From CAWKMN01 sp963850765 (GTDB lineage Bacteria; Chloroflexota; Anaerolineae; Aggregatilineales; Aggregatilineaceae): a stretch of 64,000 bases of DNA. Made by a program: the position numbers and the translations under genes. The stretch covers positions 1,240,001 through 1,304,000 of the forward strand of contig CAWKMN010000003.1 in NCBI GenBank assembly GCA_963850765.1, in the 5' to 3' direction. This document shows, one piece after another, positions 27,125-36,791 of the stretch. Position 1 is the stretch's first letter; every line of letters starts with the position of its first letter. The notes below the pieces were generated by a model. That model did no database searches. It was not told the DNA's origin and saw nothing but the letters and a program-made list of their open reading frames with translations.

Positions 27125-28339
27125 TCACGGCCCTTCCGGTGAATAGCCCGGTGCTTGCAGCGCCGGGCGTTCTTTTGCCAGCGCAGGGATCGGGGTGTCG
27201 GCCAGCGCCAGCGAGACGAAAAACGTCGCGCCCTGCCCCTCGACGCTTTCGGCCCAGGCCCGGCCGCCGTGCGCCATCACGATATGCCGCACAATCGCCA
27301 GCCCCAGGCCGGTCCCGTCGCGGCGTGCCCGATCCACCTGATAAAAACGCTCGAAGATACGCGGCAGATCCGTGGCCGGGATGCCGGGGCCGTTATCGCT
27401 CACACGGATGATCGCCTCGTCAACAGTGGTGGTGGCCGCAATCTGGACCCTGCCCCCCAGCGGCGTGTATTTCACGGCGTTATGCACGATATTCTTGATG
27501 GCACGCTGGATCGTCCGTTCGTCGGCCAGCACCAGCAGATCCTGCGGCACGTCGATAGTGATCGACTGGCGTTTGTTCTCCGCCAGGGCCAGCAGCGGTT
27601 CCACGCTGGTGTGTACGATTTGCCGCAGATCGGTGGTCATCAGCCGGACCGGCATCTGGCCGGATTCGATCAGCGACAGGTCTTGCATCTCTTGCACAAG
27701 CTGGGTCAGGGTATCCACCTCGCGGCGAATATCGTGGGCCATCTTGCGGGTCTTTTTCGTCTTGCCCTGCTCGGTCAGGTTCAGCAGCGTATCCGCGAGC
27801 AGGCCGATGGCGGTGATGGGCGTGTTAAGCTCGTGCGTGATGTTCGACACCATTTCGCGCCGCGCGCGTTCCAACCGCTGAATCTGGGTCACGTCGCGCA
27901 GCACCAGGATCTCAAATGGGTGCTGCTGATTGGCCGACGCCACCATCCGGGCATGGAAAATATGCCTGTCCAGCTCGATCCGCTGATCGACCCCTTCGCC
28001 GCGCACCATTTGGGCATCCTGGAACAGCGTGACGAGTTCAGGCTGTGGGATCGCTTAAATCAGCGTTCGCCCAACCGGATTTTCTCCCAGCAGCGTCTCG
28101 GCCGCAGCATTGGCGAAGGTGATCACCTGCCGGGCGTCCATGACCAGCAGGGCATCATCGACCGCGCGGAACAGCTCTTCGCGGAGTTGTTCTGCCTGCC
28201 TGATCTGAGAGGTCAGATTTTCTTGGAGCCGAGGCTGGTCTAGCTCGACGGCGCGCAGCCTGGCGCGGGATTGGCGAACCATCCGGGCCAGAATCACAAT
28301 CGCGACCAGCGCGAGGCCGGTAATGATCCAGGGAAGCAT
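27125..28339 (-). pseudogene. PhoR-like sensor histidine kinase interrupted by an in-frame stop
   Basis: The gene opens at ATG 28339 (MLPWIITGLALVAI, one transmembrane helix), 14 bases after the regulator at 28354. It has a coiled coil and a PAS domain (DDALLVMDARQVITFANAA). The frame is then cut by TAA at 28055-28057 after NPVGRTLI. The same frame continues directly, AIPQPELVTLFQDAQ, into the kinase core: VSNITHELNTPI (phospho-His), NIVHNAVKYTP, VSDNGPGIP and TGLGLAIVRHI. CAA to TAA (Gln to stop) by one base would explain it. Internal starts, for example the GTG/ATG region near 28009, could give a soluble kinase core. Whether this is mutation, sequence error or a real split cannot be decided here. 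Confidence 0.85.
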
Positions 28340-28353
28340 AGCGGCCTGCCGCG

Positions 28354-29031
28354 TTAACCCTCGAAGCGGTAGCCGACACCGCGCACGGTAACGATGCGCT
28401 GTGGCTGTGACGGATCGTCTTCGATCTTCTCGCGCAGCCAGCGCACATGCACATCGACGGTTTTGGTCTGACCGCCGTACTCGTAGCCCCACACGCGTTC
28501 CAGCAGCAGATCGCGCGACAGCACCGCGCCCTGGTTGCGCATCAGGGTGGCCAGCAGATCAAATTCCTTGTGCGTCATGCGGAGTTCAGCAGCGCCGCGT
28601 GTGACCCGGCGCGCGATCAGGTCCACCGTGAGATCGCCCGACTCAAGCCGGTCGATCACGGTGCGGGCCGATGGCGACCGGCGCAGCACCGCGCGCACCC
28701 GCGCCAGGAACTCGCCCAGGCTGAACGGCTTGACGATGTAATCATCCGCGCCGATTTCCAGGCCGACGATCCGATCAACTTCGCTGCCGCGCGCCGTCAG
28801 CATCATGATCGGCACGTCGGATTCGTTGCGAATAATCCGGCAGACCGACAGGCCGTCCAGCGTAGGCAGCATGATATCGAGCACAATCAGGTCAGGGGTG
28901 TGCTCGCGGGCCAGCTTCAGCGCGTCCGCGCCATCATTGCTCTGGACGACCTTGTAATCGTCCTGTGCCAGGTTGTAAGCCAGCGTCTTTCGCAGCGTAT
29001 CGTCGTCTTCCACCAGCAAGATCGTTTTCAT
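28354..29031 (-). CDS. OmpR/PhoB-family response regulator
   Basis: A 225-residue regulator. The start is MKTILLVEDDDTL with GAGGAG 6 bases upstream. Receiver: acidic pocket VEDDD, phosphoacceptor in LIVLDIMLP, Thr in MMLTARG, Lys in YIVKPFS. The winged helix (about 128-222) includes VDVHVRWLREKI and ends VRGVGYRFEG. It is the cognate partner of the kinase that follows. It resembles PhoP/PhoB of Gram-positive bacteria and is distinct from the one at 1883. Confidence 0.93.
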   Translation of the reverse strand: MKTILLVEDDDTLRKTLAYNLAQDDYKVVQSNDGADALKLAREHTPDLIVLDIMLPTLDGLSVCRIIRNESDVPIMMLTARGSEVDRIVGLEIGADDYIVKPFSLGEFLARVRAVLRRSPSARTVIDRLESGDLTVDLIARRVTRGAAELRMTHKEFDLLATLMRNQGAVLSRDLLLERVWGYEYGGQTKTVDVHVRWLREKIEDDPSQPQRIVTVRGVGYRFEG

Positions 29032-29184
29032 CTTCTCCTCGATAGGCAATTAGACCCCTCCTGATCCTAACGCCTTATTATTTTTTTAGCGGAAACATTG
29101 CATTAAATATTCGTAAAACTTTTTTACCCCGGCGCGGAAGGCAAACAGCAAGGTTTTCCCATCACAACCCGGATCGGGACCGTG

Positions 29185-29520
29185 CTAGGCGAAATCGGCC
29201 AGCGCTGCCTGTAAAGTATCGTGGATCGACGAGAACCGGTCAAAGCCGACGATCTGAAGCACACGGCGGACCTTGGGCTGAAGCGCGGCCAGCTTCAGAT
29301 CGCCGCCCTTCTCCCGGGTCTTGGTGATCACATCGGCCAGCGTGCGTAACGCCGCGCTGTTCATATACTGCACGTCGGTCATATCGAGCACGAGCTTCAC
29401 ACCACCCGTCTCGACTGCGTCGCGCAGCGTATCATCAAGCTGAACAGCGCCCTCACTATCGATGCGCCCCTCTAATACAAAGACCCTCACACCATTTTCG
29501 GATCGCTGGGTGATTTTCAT
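29185..29520 (-). CDS. STAS-domain anti-sigma factor antagonist-like protein
   Basis: About 111 residues, single STAS domain. MTDVQYMNSAALRTLADV contains the conserved Ser that partner-switching kinases phosphorylate in SpoIIAA/RsbV proteins. GTG 29523 is an alternative start one codon upstream. No cognate anti-sigma kinase or phosphatase lies nearby, so partners must be encoded elsewhere. Confidence 0.9.
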   Translation of the reverse strand: MKITQRSENGVRVFVLEGRIDSEGAVQLDDTLRDAVETGGVKLVLDMTDVQYMNSAALRTLADVITKTREKGGDLKLAALQPKVRRVLQIVGFDRFSSIHDTLQAALADFA

Positions 29521-29636
29521 CACGCATAACTCCCTCTGGAATTCTCCGTGCAGTGACTCGTTAATACTATGATTTTAACCGTTTCGCCCGGTACGGTAAA
29601 GCCCATCGGCCGGTGCCGGCGGCAAACCACCCAATC

Positions 29637-30386
29637 TTAGGAGGGTATCGGCGCGTCACCTTCGGCCAACTCCATCAGGAACCAGCGCTCGGACTCGCTG
29701 AGCTGCGCCGTGAGCAGCAGATCGGGGCGGCGCTGCCAGGTGCGCCGGATCGCTTCGCGCCGCCGCCAGCGGTCGATCGCCGCATGATCGCCGCCGAGCA
29801 GCACGTCCGGCACGGCACGGTCACGGAAGACCGGCGGGCGGGTGTAGTGTGGATATTCGAGCAGGCCCATCGCGTGAGAATCCTCGTCGGCGGCCCAGCG
29901 CGCGCCCAACACGCCGGGGATCAGCCGCGACACGGCATCGATGATCACCATGGCCGCCAGTTCGCCGCCGGTGATCACATAATCCCCGATGCTGATCTGG
30001 TCGGTGATCACCAGATCGCGCACGCGCTCATCGACCCCCTCATAGCGCCCGCAGACGAAGATCAGCCGCTCGTGCTGCGCGAGTTCCTGCGCCACCGTCT
30101 GCGTGAACACGCGCCCCTGCGGCGTCAGCAGGATCACCGGCGTGCGGGTATCATCCGCCCCGCGCACGGCTTCGATGGCGCGGACCAGCGGCTCCACCAA
30201 AAGGACCATACCCCCACCCCCGCCATAAGGTGTATCATCTACAGAGTGATGTTTATCCGTGCTGTAGTCGCGGATGTCGTGCCGCCGTATGGTCAGCAGG
30301 TCGTTATCCTGCGCTCGCTTCAAAATACTCTCCGTCAGCGGTCCATCGAACATTGCCGGAAACAACGTTAAAATCTCGATGAGCAT
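29637..30386 (-). CDS. trmD: tRNA (guanine37-N1)-methyltransferase
   Basis: A 249-residue SPOUT-fold enzyme methylating G37 next to the anticodon of tRNAs reading CNN codons, which prevents frameshifting. Seen: IEILTLFPAMFDGPLTESIL, DDTPYGGGGGMVL, FVCGRYEGVDERV and SIGDYVITGGELAAM, which form the SAM-binding trefoil knot. The usual rpsP-rimM-trmD-rplS neighbours are absent. It is divergent from hutI with 29 bases between starts. Confidence 0.97.
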   Translation of the reverse strand: MLIEILTLFPAMFDGPLTESILKRAQDNDLLTIRRHDIRDYSTDKHHSVDDTPYGGGGGMVLLVEPLVRAIEAVRGADDTRTPVILLTPQGRVFTQTVAQELAQHERLIFVCGRYEGVDERVRDLVITDQISIGDYVITGGELAAMVIIDAVSRLIPGVLGARWAADEDSHAMGLLEYPHYTRPPVFRDRAVPDVLLGGDHAAIDRWRRREAIRRTWQRRPDLLLTAQLSESERWFLMELAEGDAPIPS

Positions 30387-30415
30387 GGAAATCTCCCATT
30401 CATATCAGGACAGCC

Positions 30416-31690
30416 ATGAAAGAAAAAATCGACCTCTTGGTTCATAATATTGGCCAGCTTTGCACCGTCCCCGCGCACGATGGCGGCCCGCAGCGCGGCC
30501 ACCGGCTGGGCGATCTCGGCCTGTTAGAAGACGCCGCCGTTGCCGTCCAGGGTGGCACCGTGGTCGCTGTCGGACCCGACTCCACGCTGCGCAGCACGTA
30601 TGAGGCTGCCGTGCCGTTTGACGCGGGCGGCCAGTTGGTCACGCCCGGCCTGGTCGATCCGCACACCCACCTGATCTTCGCAGGCGATCGTGCCGCCGAG
30701 TTTGAGCAGCGTATCGCCGGCGCGACCTATCAGGAGATCATGGCGGCAGGCGGCGGGATCAACCGTACCGTGCGGGATACCCGCGCCGCCCGGCTCGAAG
30801 AACTGGTCGAGCAGGCGGGCCGGCGTCTGGACAAGATGTTAGCGCACGGGACCACAACCGCCGAGTGTAAATCCGGTTATGGGCTGAACACCGCCACCGA
30901 GATCATGATGCTGGAAGCGATCGCGCGGCTCAATGAAGAGCACGCCGTGGATCTGGCGGCGACGTTTCTGGGGGCCCACGCCATCCCGCCGGAATATGCG
31001 GACGATCCCGACGGTTATGTGGATCTGATCATCCAGGAGATGCTGCCCGCCGCGGCCCGCTGGCGCGATGAACGCTGGCCGGATACGCTGTTCTGTGACG
31101 TATTCTGCGAGGTCGGTGCGTTTGATCTCGACCAGACGCGGCGCATCCTGGAGGCTGCCCGGAGCCATAACATGGCGCTCAAAGCTCATGTGGACGAATT
31201 CGAGAGCCTGGGCGGCGCGTGTCTGGCTGCCGAAATGAACGCCATCTCGGCCGACCATGTGGTCGTGACGCCCGACAAGGATATTGCCGCGCTGGGCCGG
31301 TCCAGCACGATCGCCGTGTCACTGCCGCCCACGCCGTTTGGGCTGGCGCATACCCACTATACCCCGGCGCAGCGTTTTCTGGATGCGAATGCCGCGCTTG
31401 CCATCGCCACCGATTGTAATCCCGGCACCGGCTGGAATGAAAATATGCAGTTTGTCATGGCGCTGGCAACCCGCTACCTGCGGCTGACGCCCGCGCAGGC
31501 GCTCGCCGCCGCGACCATCAACGCTGCCTATGCCATCGGGCGCGGGGATCGTGTCGGCAGCCTGGAGCCGGGTAAGCAGGCCGATCTGGTGATCTGGAAT
31601 GCCCAGTCGTATCCTCAACTGAGCTATCGCTTCGGCACGAATCAGACGCAGGTCGTGATCAAGAGCGGGCATGTGGTCTATATGGCTTAA
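30416..31690 (+). CDS. hutI: Imidazolonepropionase
   Basis: A 424-residue amidohydrolase of histidine degradation, opening 4-imidazolone-5-propionate to N-formimino-glutamate. PGLVDPHTHLIFAGDR gives the metal HxH; TTTAECKSGYGLNT is a HutI hallmark; KAHVDEF and SADHVVV add His ligands, and IATDCNPGTGW supplies the catalytic Asp. AGGA (30407-30410) precedes the ATG. No other hut genes are in the window. Confidence 0.95.
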   Translation: MKEKIDLLVHNIGQLCTVPAHDGGPQRGHRLGDLGLLEDAAVAVQGGTVVAVGPDSTLRSTYEAAVPFDAGGQLVTPGLVDPHTHLIFAGDRAAEFEQRIAGATYQEIMAAGGGINRTVRDTRAARLEELVEQAGRRLDKMLAHGTTTAECKSGYGLNTATEIMMLEAIARLNEEHAVDLAATFLGAHAIPPEYADDPDGYVDLIIQEMLPAAARWRDERWPDTLFCDVFCEVGAFDLDQTRRILEAARSHNMALKAHVDEFESLGGACLAAEMNAISADHVVVTPDKDIAALGRSSTIAVSLPPTPFGLAHTHYTPAQRFLDANAALAIATDCNPGTGWNENMQFVMALATRYLRLTPAQALAAATINAAYAIGRGDRVGSLEPGKQADLVIWNAQSYPQLSYRFGTNQTQVVIKSGHVVYMA

Positions 31691-31722
31691 AATACCTGCC
31701 CATTGAACCAAATACGGGTTTT

Positions 31723-31778
31723 GTTGGTGATCAGTTAGGTGATCGATGTGATCACCACAACGTTTAAGCCCGTATAAT
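31723..31778 (+). promoter_or_regulatory. Promoter with inverted repeat upstream of the ECF sigma gene
   Basis: A consensus TATAAT lies at 31773-31778 with a poor -35. The -35 position is covered by the right arm of an inverted repeat: GGTGATCA at about 31723 pairs with TGATCACC at about 31749, and a third GGTGATC copy lies between. This looks like an operator or activator site; it could instead be a hutI terminator, but no T-run follows. Confidence 0.5.
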
Positions 31779-31821
31779 GGGGTATAAGGGCAATCAGACA
31801 TTCCACACAGGAACGAAATCA

Positions 31822-32400
31822 ATGGACGACGTCCTATTGGTTCGCCACGCACAAAATGGCGATGAGCGCGCCGCCCGGCAGCTTTTCGACAAGTACCAGT
31901 TGCGCACGTTTCGCCTGGCCTTCGGTCTGCTCGGTGACGGCGAAGATGCCGAAGAGGTCGCGCAGGACGCTCTGACCTACGCGCTACTCAATATCCACCG
32001 CTACCAGGTGGAACTCAGCAGTTTCAGCACCTGGCTGCACACCATTACGGTCAGCCGCGCGCGGGATAAGCGGCGGCGGAAGATTCTCCCCAGCATTTCG
32101 ATGGCGCAGTGGTTGGGCATGGGCAACCAGATCCGGGACTATACCCCTGGGCCGGAAGCGGATTTTATGCGCCAGGAGACGGAAGGTGGCCTGATCGCCG
32201 CTCTGAGTTATCTCAGCCCCAAACTCCGCGAAGCAATTGTGTTGCGCTTTTACGCTGATTGCACGTATAAGGAGATGGGAGCGATCATGGGCTGCTCGCT
32301 CAATACGGCGCGGTCGCGGCTGCGGCTCGCCATTGAGAAACTTCGTGCCCACCTGGGGGAAGAACAGGTTCGATGGTTAGCGACGGAAACCATCCGCTAA
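31822..32400 (+). CDS. ECF-family RNA polymerase sigma factor
   Basis: About 192 residues, starting at MDDVLLVRHAQNGDERA with AGGA upstream; an earlier in-frame ATG at 31777 lies in the promoter. Region 2 (about 10-75) includes DAEEVAQDALTYALLNIHRY and FSTWLHTITVSRARD. Region 4 (about 125-185) includes LSPKLREAIVLRFYADCTYKEMG and a helix-turn-helix at SLNTARSRLRLA. The next gene overlaps it by 28 bases and has anti-sigma features. Confidence 0.92.
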   Translation: MDDVLLVRHAQNGDERAARQLFDKYQLRTFRLAFGLLGDGEDAEEVAQDALTYALLNIHRYQVELSSFSTWLHTITVSRARDKRRRKILPSISMAQWLGMGNQIRDYTPGPEADFMRQETEGGLIAALSYLSPKLREAIVLRFYADCTYKEMGAIMGCSLNTARSRLRLAIEKLRAHLGEEQVRWLATETIR

Positions 32401-33932
32401 ATAATCAGCCTCATTATGATGAAGAAGCCCTGCACGAGTACGTGCTGGGACAAAAACTGCCGGATGAAGAAGCTCAGATCCGGCAGCATCTTGAGCAGTG
32501 CCCCCGCTGCCGCGCCGCCGAGGGCGAGATCCGGGCTTTCTGCCAGCGAGTCGCGCTGGATCTCCACCACGAACTGGCTGACGCCGAACCGCTGAAACCC
32601 GTGAGCTTTGATGCCATCGCTGCGGAGTGGCGCAAGCCGCCGCGCCGGATTTCCCTGCTCTACCGGGTTCAGGTGCTTGCACCCGGCGTTACACTGGCCC
32701 TGCTGCTGGTGCTGCTGGTGACGGCTATTCTCGTGCTGCTCCCATCCGAACAGGCAACGACCCTGCGCGGCCTGGATCTGGTGGGCGACTACAGCGGCCC
32801 GCCAGCCATCATCGCTGCCTCGACGGATAACGGGCTGGTGATCGTGCGGCTGTCTGCCAGCGGTGCGGATGTGGTCGCCTACCTGCCCAATCTCTACAGC
32901 CCGCGCCAACTTCAATTCTCGCCGGACGCCCGTTGGCTGGCGTTCCAGCAGGGCCGCACCCTGTACATTCTGGACGCCGAACACGGCAGCGCATCGACCC
33001 GCTTCAGCGTGCAGGACAGCGCCGAATGGGCATGGTCGCCGGATGGGCGCTGGCTGGCGTACACCGATGGACACGGCCAGCTCGCGGTTTTCGATACGCA
33101 GGGCACCATCAGCCGCGTCCTCGTCCCGGCCAGTGAATTGGTGTGGGGTCCACCGGTCTGGACGGCTGACAGCCAGCAGATCGCGTATGCCGTCGTCAAG
33201 CCGCTGCCCAACGTTGAATCTGTTCCGGTGCGCCAGAGTCTCTGGCGGGTGAGCGTCGACACTGGCTACCGGATCGAACTGGCGCGCAACCCGTCACCGA
33301 GCGAAACGCTGCTCGTTCCATCGGCCTGGGACAGCACGGCTGACACGCTGCTGGCATGGGATATGCATGCCGCTTCCGCCGGACAGCCGCCCGCCCTGTA
33401 TCGCGTCGATGTCAGCGCGCACAGCGTGGAACGTATGGATGGCTATTCCGTTGCACAGGGGACCCGGCTGGCATGGCCGGTCAGTTCGTTGGGCACACTT
33501 CTGATGGCACGGGATGAAACGAGCGTCATGGTTGTGCAGCTTGCCGCAGCGATCACCGGGACGCCGCTCACCGTACCGATCCCGTGGCCGCAATCGTTGG
33601 AGTGGGCACCGAACGGCGCATGGTTCGCCTATACCACCGCCGGCGCTGCCGAGGGTGAGGGTGTGTACCTGTTCGCCCTGGAGGACAGCAAACTGCGCCC
33701 GGTGAAACTGCCATCTGGCGCAGCAGAAAAAGATGTGCTCTGGGCCGGAGCCGAGCACCTGTTCGTGATCCGCGAGCCGCAGGGCGCTTCGATCAGCGAA
33801 CTGTGGCTGGTGCCGCTGACCGGCAGTGAACCACCGCTGCGGATCATGACCAACCTGCGTCTACCCGTCACCGGGCCCTATCACGGTTGGCGTTGGCGTG
33901 ATATTCTGGCGGCGCAGGTCATTGGGCCGTGA
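32373..33932 (+). CDS. Membrane anti-sigma factor with zinc finger and beta-propeller-like external domain
   Basis: A 519-residue protein. The N-terminus has the ZAS zinc motif (His21, His39, Cys43, Cys46 in RQHLEQCPRCRA) that holds ECF sigma factors. A transmembrane helix follows (about 108-128, VTLALLLVLLVTAILVLLP). The external part has repeated SPDxRWLAF/SPDGRWLAY blades like TolB/WD40 propellers and may bind the inducing signal. It overlaps the sigma gene by 28 bases. Its 3' end overlaps the convergent comEA gene by 72 bases. Confidence 0.88.
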   Translation: MVSDGNHPLNNQPHYDEEALHEYVLGQKLPDEEAQIRQHLEQCPRCRAAEGEIRAFCQRVALDLHHELADAEPLKPVSFDAIAAEWRKPPRRISLLYRVQVLAPGVTLALLLVLLVTAILVLLPSEQATTLRGLDLVGDYSGPPAIIAASTDNGLVIVRLSASGADVVAYLPNLYSPRQLQFSPDARWLAFQQGRTLYILDAEHGSASTRFSVQDSAEWAWSPDGRWLAYTDGHGQLAVFDTQGTISRVLVPASELVWGPPVWTADSQQIAYAVVKPLPNVESVPVRQSLWRVSVDTGYRIELARNPSPSETLLVPSAWDSTADTLLAWDMHAASAGQPPALYRVDVSAHSVERMDGYSVAQGTRLAWPVSSLGTLLMARDETSVMVVQLAAAITGTPLTVPIPWPQSLEWAPNGAWFAYTTAGAAEGEGVYLFALEDSKLRPVKLPSGAAEKDVLWAGAEHLFVIREPQGASISELWLVPLTGSEPPLRIMTNLRLPVTGPYHGWRWRDILAAQVIGP

Positions 33933-34538
33933 GGGCACATCAAAAACGATCAGATCCCGAATCGCGTCCAGTTTGGCAGGGCCCATGCCCGGCACGTTAT
34001 CCAGGTCATCCAGGCTGGTGAACAGCCCGTGCTCATCCCGGTAATCGACGATCGCCTGCGCGAGTGAGGGGCCGATCCCCGGCAGCATCTCAAGTTCCTC
34101 CACCGTGGCCGAATTGATATGCACAAAGGCCGGGTGGTTCGGCGTGGGCGTGAGGGCCGCTTCACGATCCAGCGGCGGCACGTAGACCATATCCCCATCG
34201 TTTAGAATCTGGCTCAGGTTTACCCCGCTCAGATCCGCGCTGGCCGTGACACCGCCCGCCGCTTCGATCGCATCCTGCACGCGGCTGCCGGCTGGAACCG
34301 ATACAGCGGTCTCGGGCTGCATCACTTCGCCGGTCACATAGACCTGATAGGGTCCTGGCGTGGGCGTGGAAGACGGAATCGGAGTTGGCCCAGGGGCCAG
34401 CACAGTAATAGTCGCTGGCTCGGGACGGCGCCAGAGCAGCACCGCCACCCCGGCCAGCATCACCCCGGCGATCAGCATCAGAATCGGATATTTGAAGCGT
34501 TCGAGCAGCGCCCGATCTTCGCGATCAGTTTCTTTCAC
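33861..34538 (-). CDS. ComEA-like helix-hairpin-helix DNA-binding protein
   Basis: A 225-residue protein. Transmembrane anchor about 18-36, a Pro/Thr linker, an SLBB-type domain (YQVYVTGEVMQPETAVSVPA, 64-120), then two HhH motifs (INSATVEELEMLPGIGPSLA and LDDLDNVPGMGPAKLDAI, 137-195). This is the layout of ComEA, the extracellular DNA receptor of competence. No comEC is adjacent. The tail after the HhH is short and Thr/Pro-rich. It starts 9 bases after the preceding gene, so it is in the same minus-strand operon. Confidence 0.9.
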   Translation of the reverse strand: MKETDREDRALLERFKYPILMLIAGVMLAGVAVLLWRRPEPATITVLAPGPTPIPSSTPTPGPYQVYVTGEVMQPETAVSVPAGSRVQDAIEAAGGVTASADLSGVNLSQILNDGDMVYVPPLDREAALTPTPNHPAFVHINSATVEELEMLPGIGPSLAQAIVDYRDEHGLFTSLDDLDNVPGMGPAKLDAIRDLIVFDVPSRPNDLRRQNITPTPTVIGPGDG

Positions 34539-34547
34539 GTATCCCCC

Positions 34548-35592
34548 TTACGACGTGGCGGCAGAACGAGGTAGAGATCCTCTCCAGCGCGGCAGCACCA
34601 GGATGATTCGGGCCGCACCCTCGTACGGTTCGGCCCATGCCCGGCCGCCGACCGGACTTAAACAGGCGTTGGCCGCGCTGATGAGGCGCAGCACCGCCCG
34701 GATCGCCTCCGGGTGTCCGGCATCAGACAGTTCCAAGGGCTCGATCCGATACGGAACCTGCAAGCCGAGTTCCTGGCTTGTATACTGAAGCGCGACCTGC
34801 ACCGTATCCTCGGCCAGCGTATCGGACACCAGTAATGCTGCTCTGCGGCGCGATCCCCGCCAGAAGGACTTCCAGAATCCGGTGGACACTCTCGCGGATC
34901 GACGCGTGACAGTAAACTGGCTCGGATGACAGCCGCAGATCGAGCCTGAGCTGCTGCGTCGTGATGCGGCGCTGGGTAAAATCGCGCATGGTGAAGAGCA
35001 GCAGGCGGTTAAGCGGCTGCGGCTGCGGCGCACTTACGGCCGGGAGCAGCACAGCCGCGTACAGATCTTCCAGCACCTGCTGGGTGTGTTCGACCCCGCT
35101 GAGCACGCTGCCCAGGCTCTTGACCTGCAGATCCGTCAGCGGCCCGTCTGCGCCGCGAAACAGATGCTGCCCGATGCGGACCGTGCGGTCCACCACGTTC
35201 AGCAGATGGGTGCCCATCAGGGTATTCAGCAGATCGTACTTTCCCGCCATGGACAGATGCGCGACAAAGGAAATGATTGGATCGTCCTCAACCGGGCGCA
35301 GGCGCGCAATCACGCCGGTTTTAAAAGGCAGATAGGCCGGCCAGAACGCGGGCGCGACGCGCCGTTCGGCCATCGCCATCCAGCCGGTGATCAGCCCCTC
35401 ACGCGCCGGTGGCTCCGCGTAACGCTCGACCAACTGCTGCCAGGTCAGCCCTTGAAGCTGCGGCACCGACAAGCTGGGCGCGTTCTCGATCACACCCACG
35501 ATGCGCCGGATCACCGCCGACGTGTCCAGGCCGAGAAAGATTTCACCCGTTGGTTTTAGCCACGAATTTGCGTCTGATGACTCGACACTCAT
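34548..35592 (-). pseudogene. Sensor-kinase-like protein, frame-disrupted
   Basis: The first frame (ATG 35592) encodes about 250 residues of an unrecognised sensor-like region ending SVHRILEVLLAGIAPQ. Near 34840-34860 the sense moves by +1 to ALLVSDTLAEDTVQ and continues to 34548, finishing with AANACLSPVGGRAWAEPY and ARIILVLPRW, which resembles a degenerate HATPase G-box end. Joined, the product is about 347 residues. It starts 20 bases after the kinase-like gene 35613-36737 and shares style with it. An indel from mutation or sequencing is likely. Function unknown; probably a histidine-kinase relative. Confidence 0.7.
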
Positions 35593-35612
35593 GGGGATTC
35601 CTTCAGGCGGCG

Positions 35613-36737
35613 TTATTCGGGCTGCCAGATCTGGAGTTTAAAACTAAAGGTCGAGCCGACACGCTCTTCGCTGGAAAACCAGATTTTGCCGCCCATCGCC
35701 TCGATCTCCATTTTGACCAGATAGAGGCTTAACCCATAACCGAACTCGGCCAGAATTTGCGGCTGCCGCGCGCGCTGGAACGGCATAAACACCCGCCCGG
35801 CTTCTTTTTCGCGGATACCATAGCCGGCGTCCTGAATATCGATCTGCACGTTGCGCGCTTTGGGGGCCAGCACTGCCCGGATCGTGATCGGCGTGTCCAG
35901 CTCGCTGTACATGAGGCTGTTGCGCAGCAGGTCGCGGAAAATATAGGCGAGATGCTGCTTGGAGGCCAGGACCTCCACACCGGCGGGAATATCGATGCGG
36001 AGCCGGTCGCGGTAATCCACGCCGGGATCGGGCGCTTCGACCAGCGGGGACTCGCCAATCTCTTCCAGAAAATCTTCCACAAAATCGGCCAGATTGAGCG
36101 TTTTGCGGCTGTTGCGGATGACAGCAGCCAGATGCCCGGTGCGAATATCTTCGAGGCGCTGAAGCATATCCATCAGCAGTTCCAGGCGGTACATGTGGAT
36201 CGCCATGATTCCGGCAAAACCCGATACCTGCTTGGAAAGCTGGTCGGCTGTCGTCGCCGGGGTGCGCCGCGCGATCACCTGTTTGATCAGTTCCGCATGG
36301 CCGCGCGTGCTGGTGATCGACATGCGCGCTTCGGAACGGAACGTGCTGGTGAGTTCCGTCATCGCCGTCCAGTCGGGGCGCTCGATCGTGATCATGGTGA
36401 AGATCGCGCCGCCCGGCCCATAGATCGCCGTCGCCCAGCAGGGCGTATACGCGCCCGACAGAAAGGTATGGAACCGCACCGGCTGAGCCTGCCGCAGCGC
36501 CTTGGCGCGGATCTCGTCCGCCGAGGGGCGTTCGGTGTAACCCGAATCCAGCAGCATCGCCGCCGCGCGCCACCCCTCTGCCCGCACCAGTACCAGATTC
36601 GCGCCCAGAATCGTGCGCGCCGCCACATTATCCAGCACCAGCCGGTCATCCGAGTCAAAAATCAGCACGCCCTGGCCCAGCCCATCCAGAACGGCGCGAA
36701 AATCCAGGCTTTCCGATAATGATTTCGTGTTGGACAT
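35613..36737 (-). CDS. Histidine-kinase-like protein (PAS-HATPase), atypical phosphoacceptor
   Basis: A 374-residue soluble protein. PAS-like start (VLDGLGQGVLIFDSDDRLVL, 15-34), a helical dimer region with TSTRGHAELIKQ, where His would be the only candidate acceptor, and a HATPase domain with LLRNSLMYSEL, IQDAGYGIREKEAGRVF and FGYGLSLYLVK. The N-box Asn and the G-boxes are kept, so ATP binding is likely. The H-box is not canonical. It follows lysS by 54 bases. Confidence 0.75.
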   Translation of the reverse strand: MSNTKSLSESLDFRAVLDGLGQGVLIFDSDDRLVLDNVAARTILGANLVLVRAEGWRAAAMLLDSGYTERPSADEIRAKALRQAQPVRFHTFLSGAYTPCWATAIYGPGGAIFTMITIERPDWTAMTELTSTFRSEARMSITSTRGHAELIKQVIARRTPATTADQLSKQVSGFAGIMAIHMYRLELLMDMLQRLEDIRTGHLAAVIRNSRKTLNLADFVEDFLEEIGESPLVEAPDPGVDYRDRLRIDIPAGVEVLASKQHLAYIFRDLLRNSLMYSELDTPITIRAVLAPKARNVQIDIQDAGYGIREKEAGRVFMPFQRARQPQILAEFGYGLSLYLVKMEIEAMGGKIWFSSEERVGSTFSFKLQIWQPE

Positions 36738-36791
36738 GATGCCTCCCCGATGATTACCTTTATTATCGTCAGCCTGAAAAGATTGTCCAGT

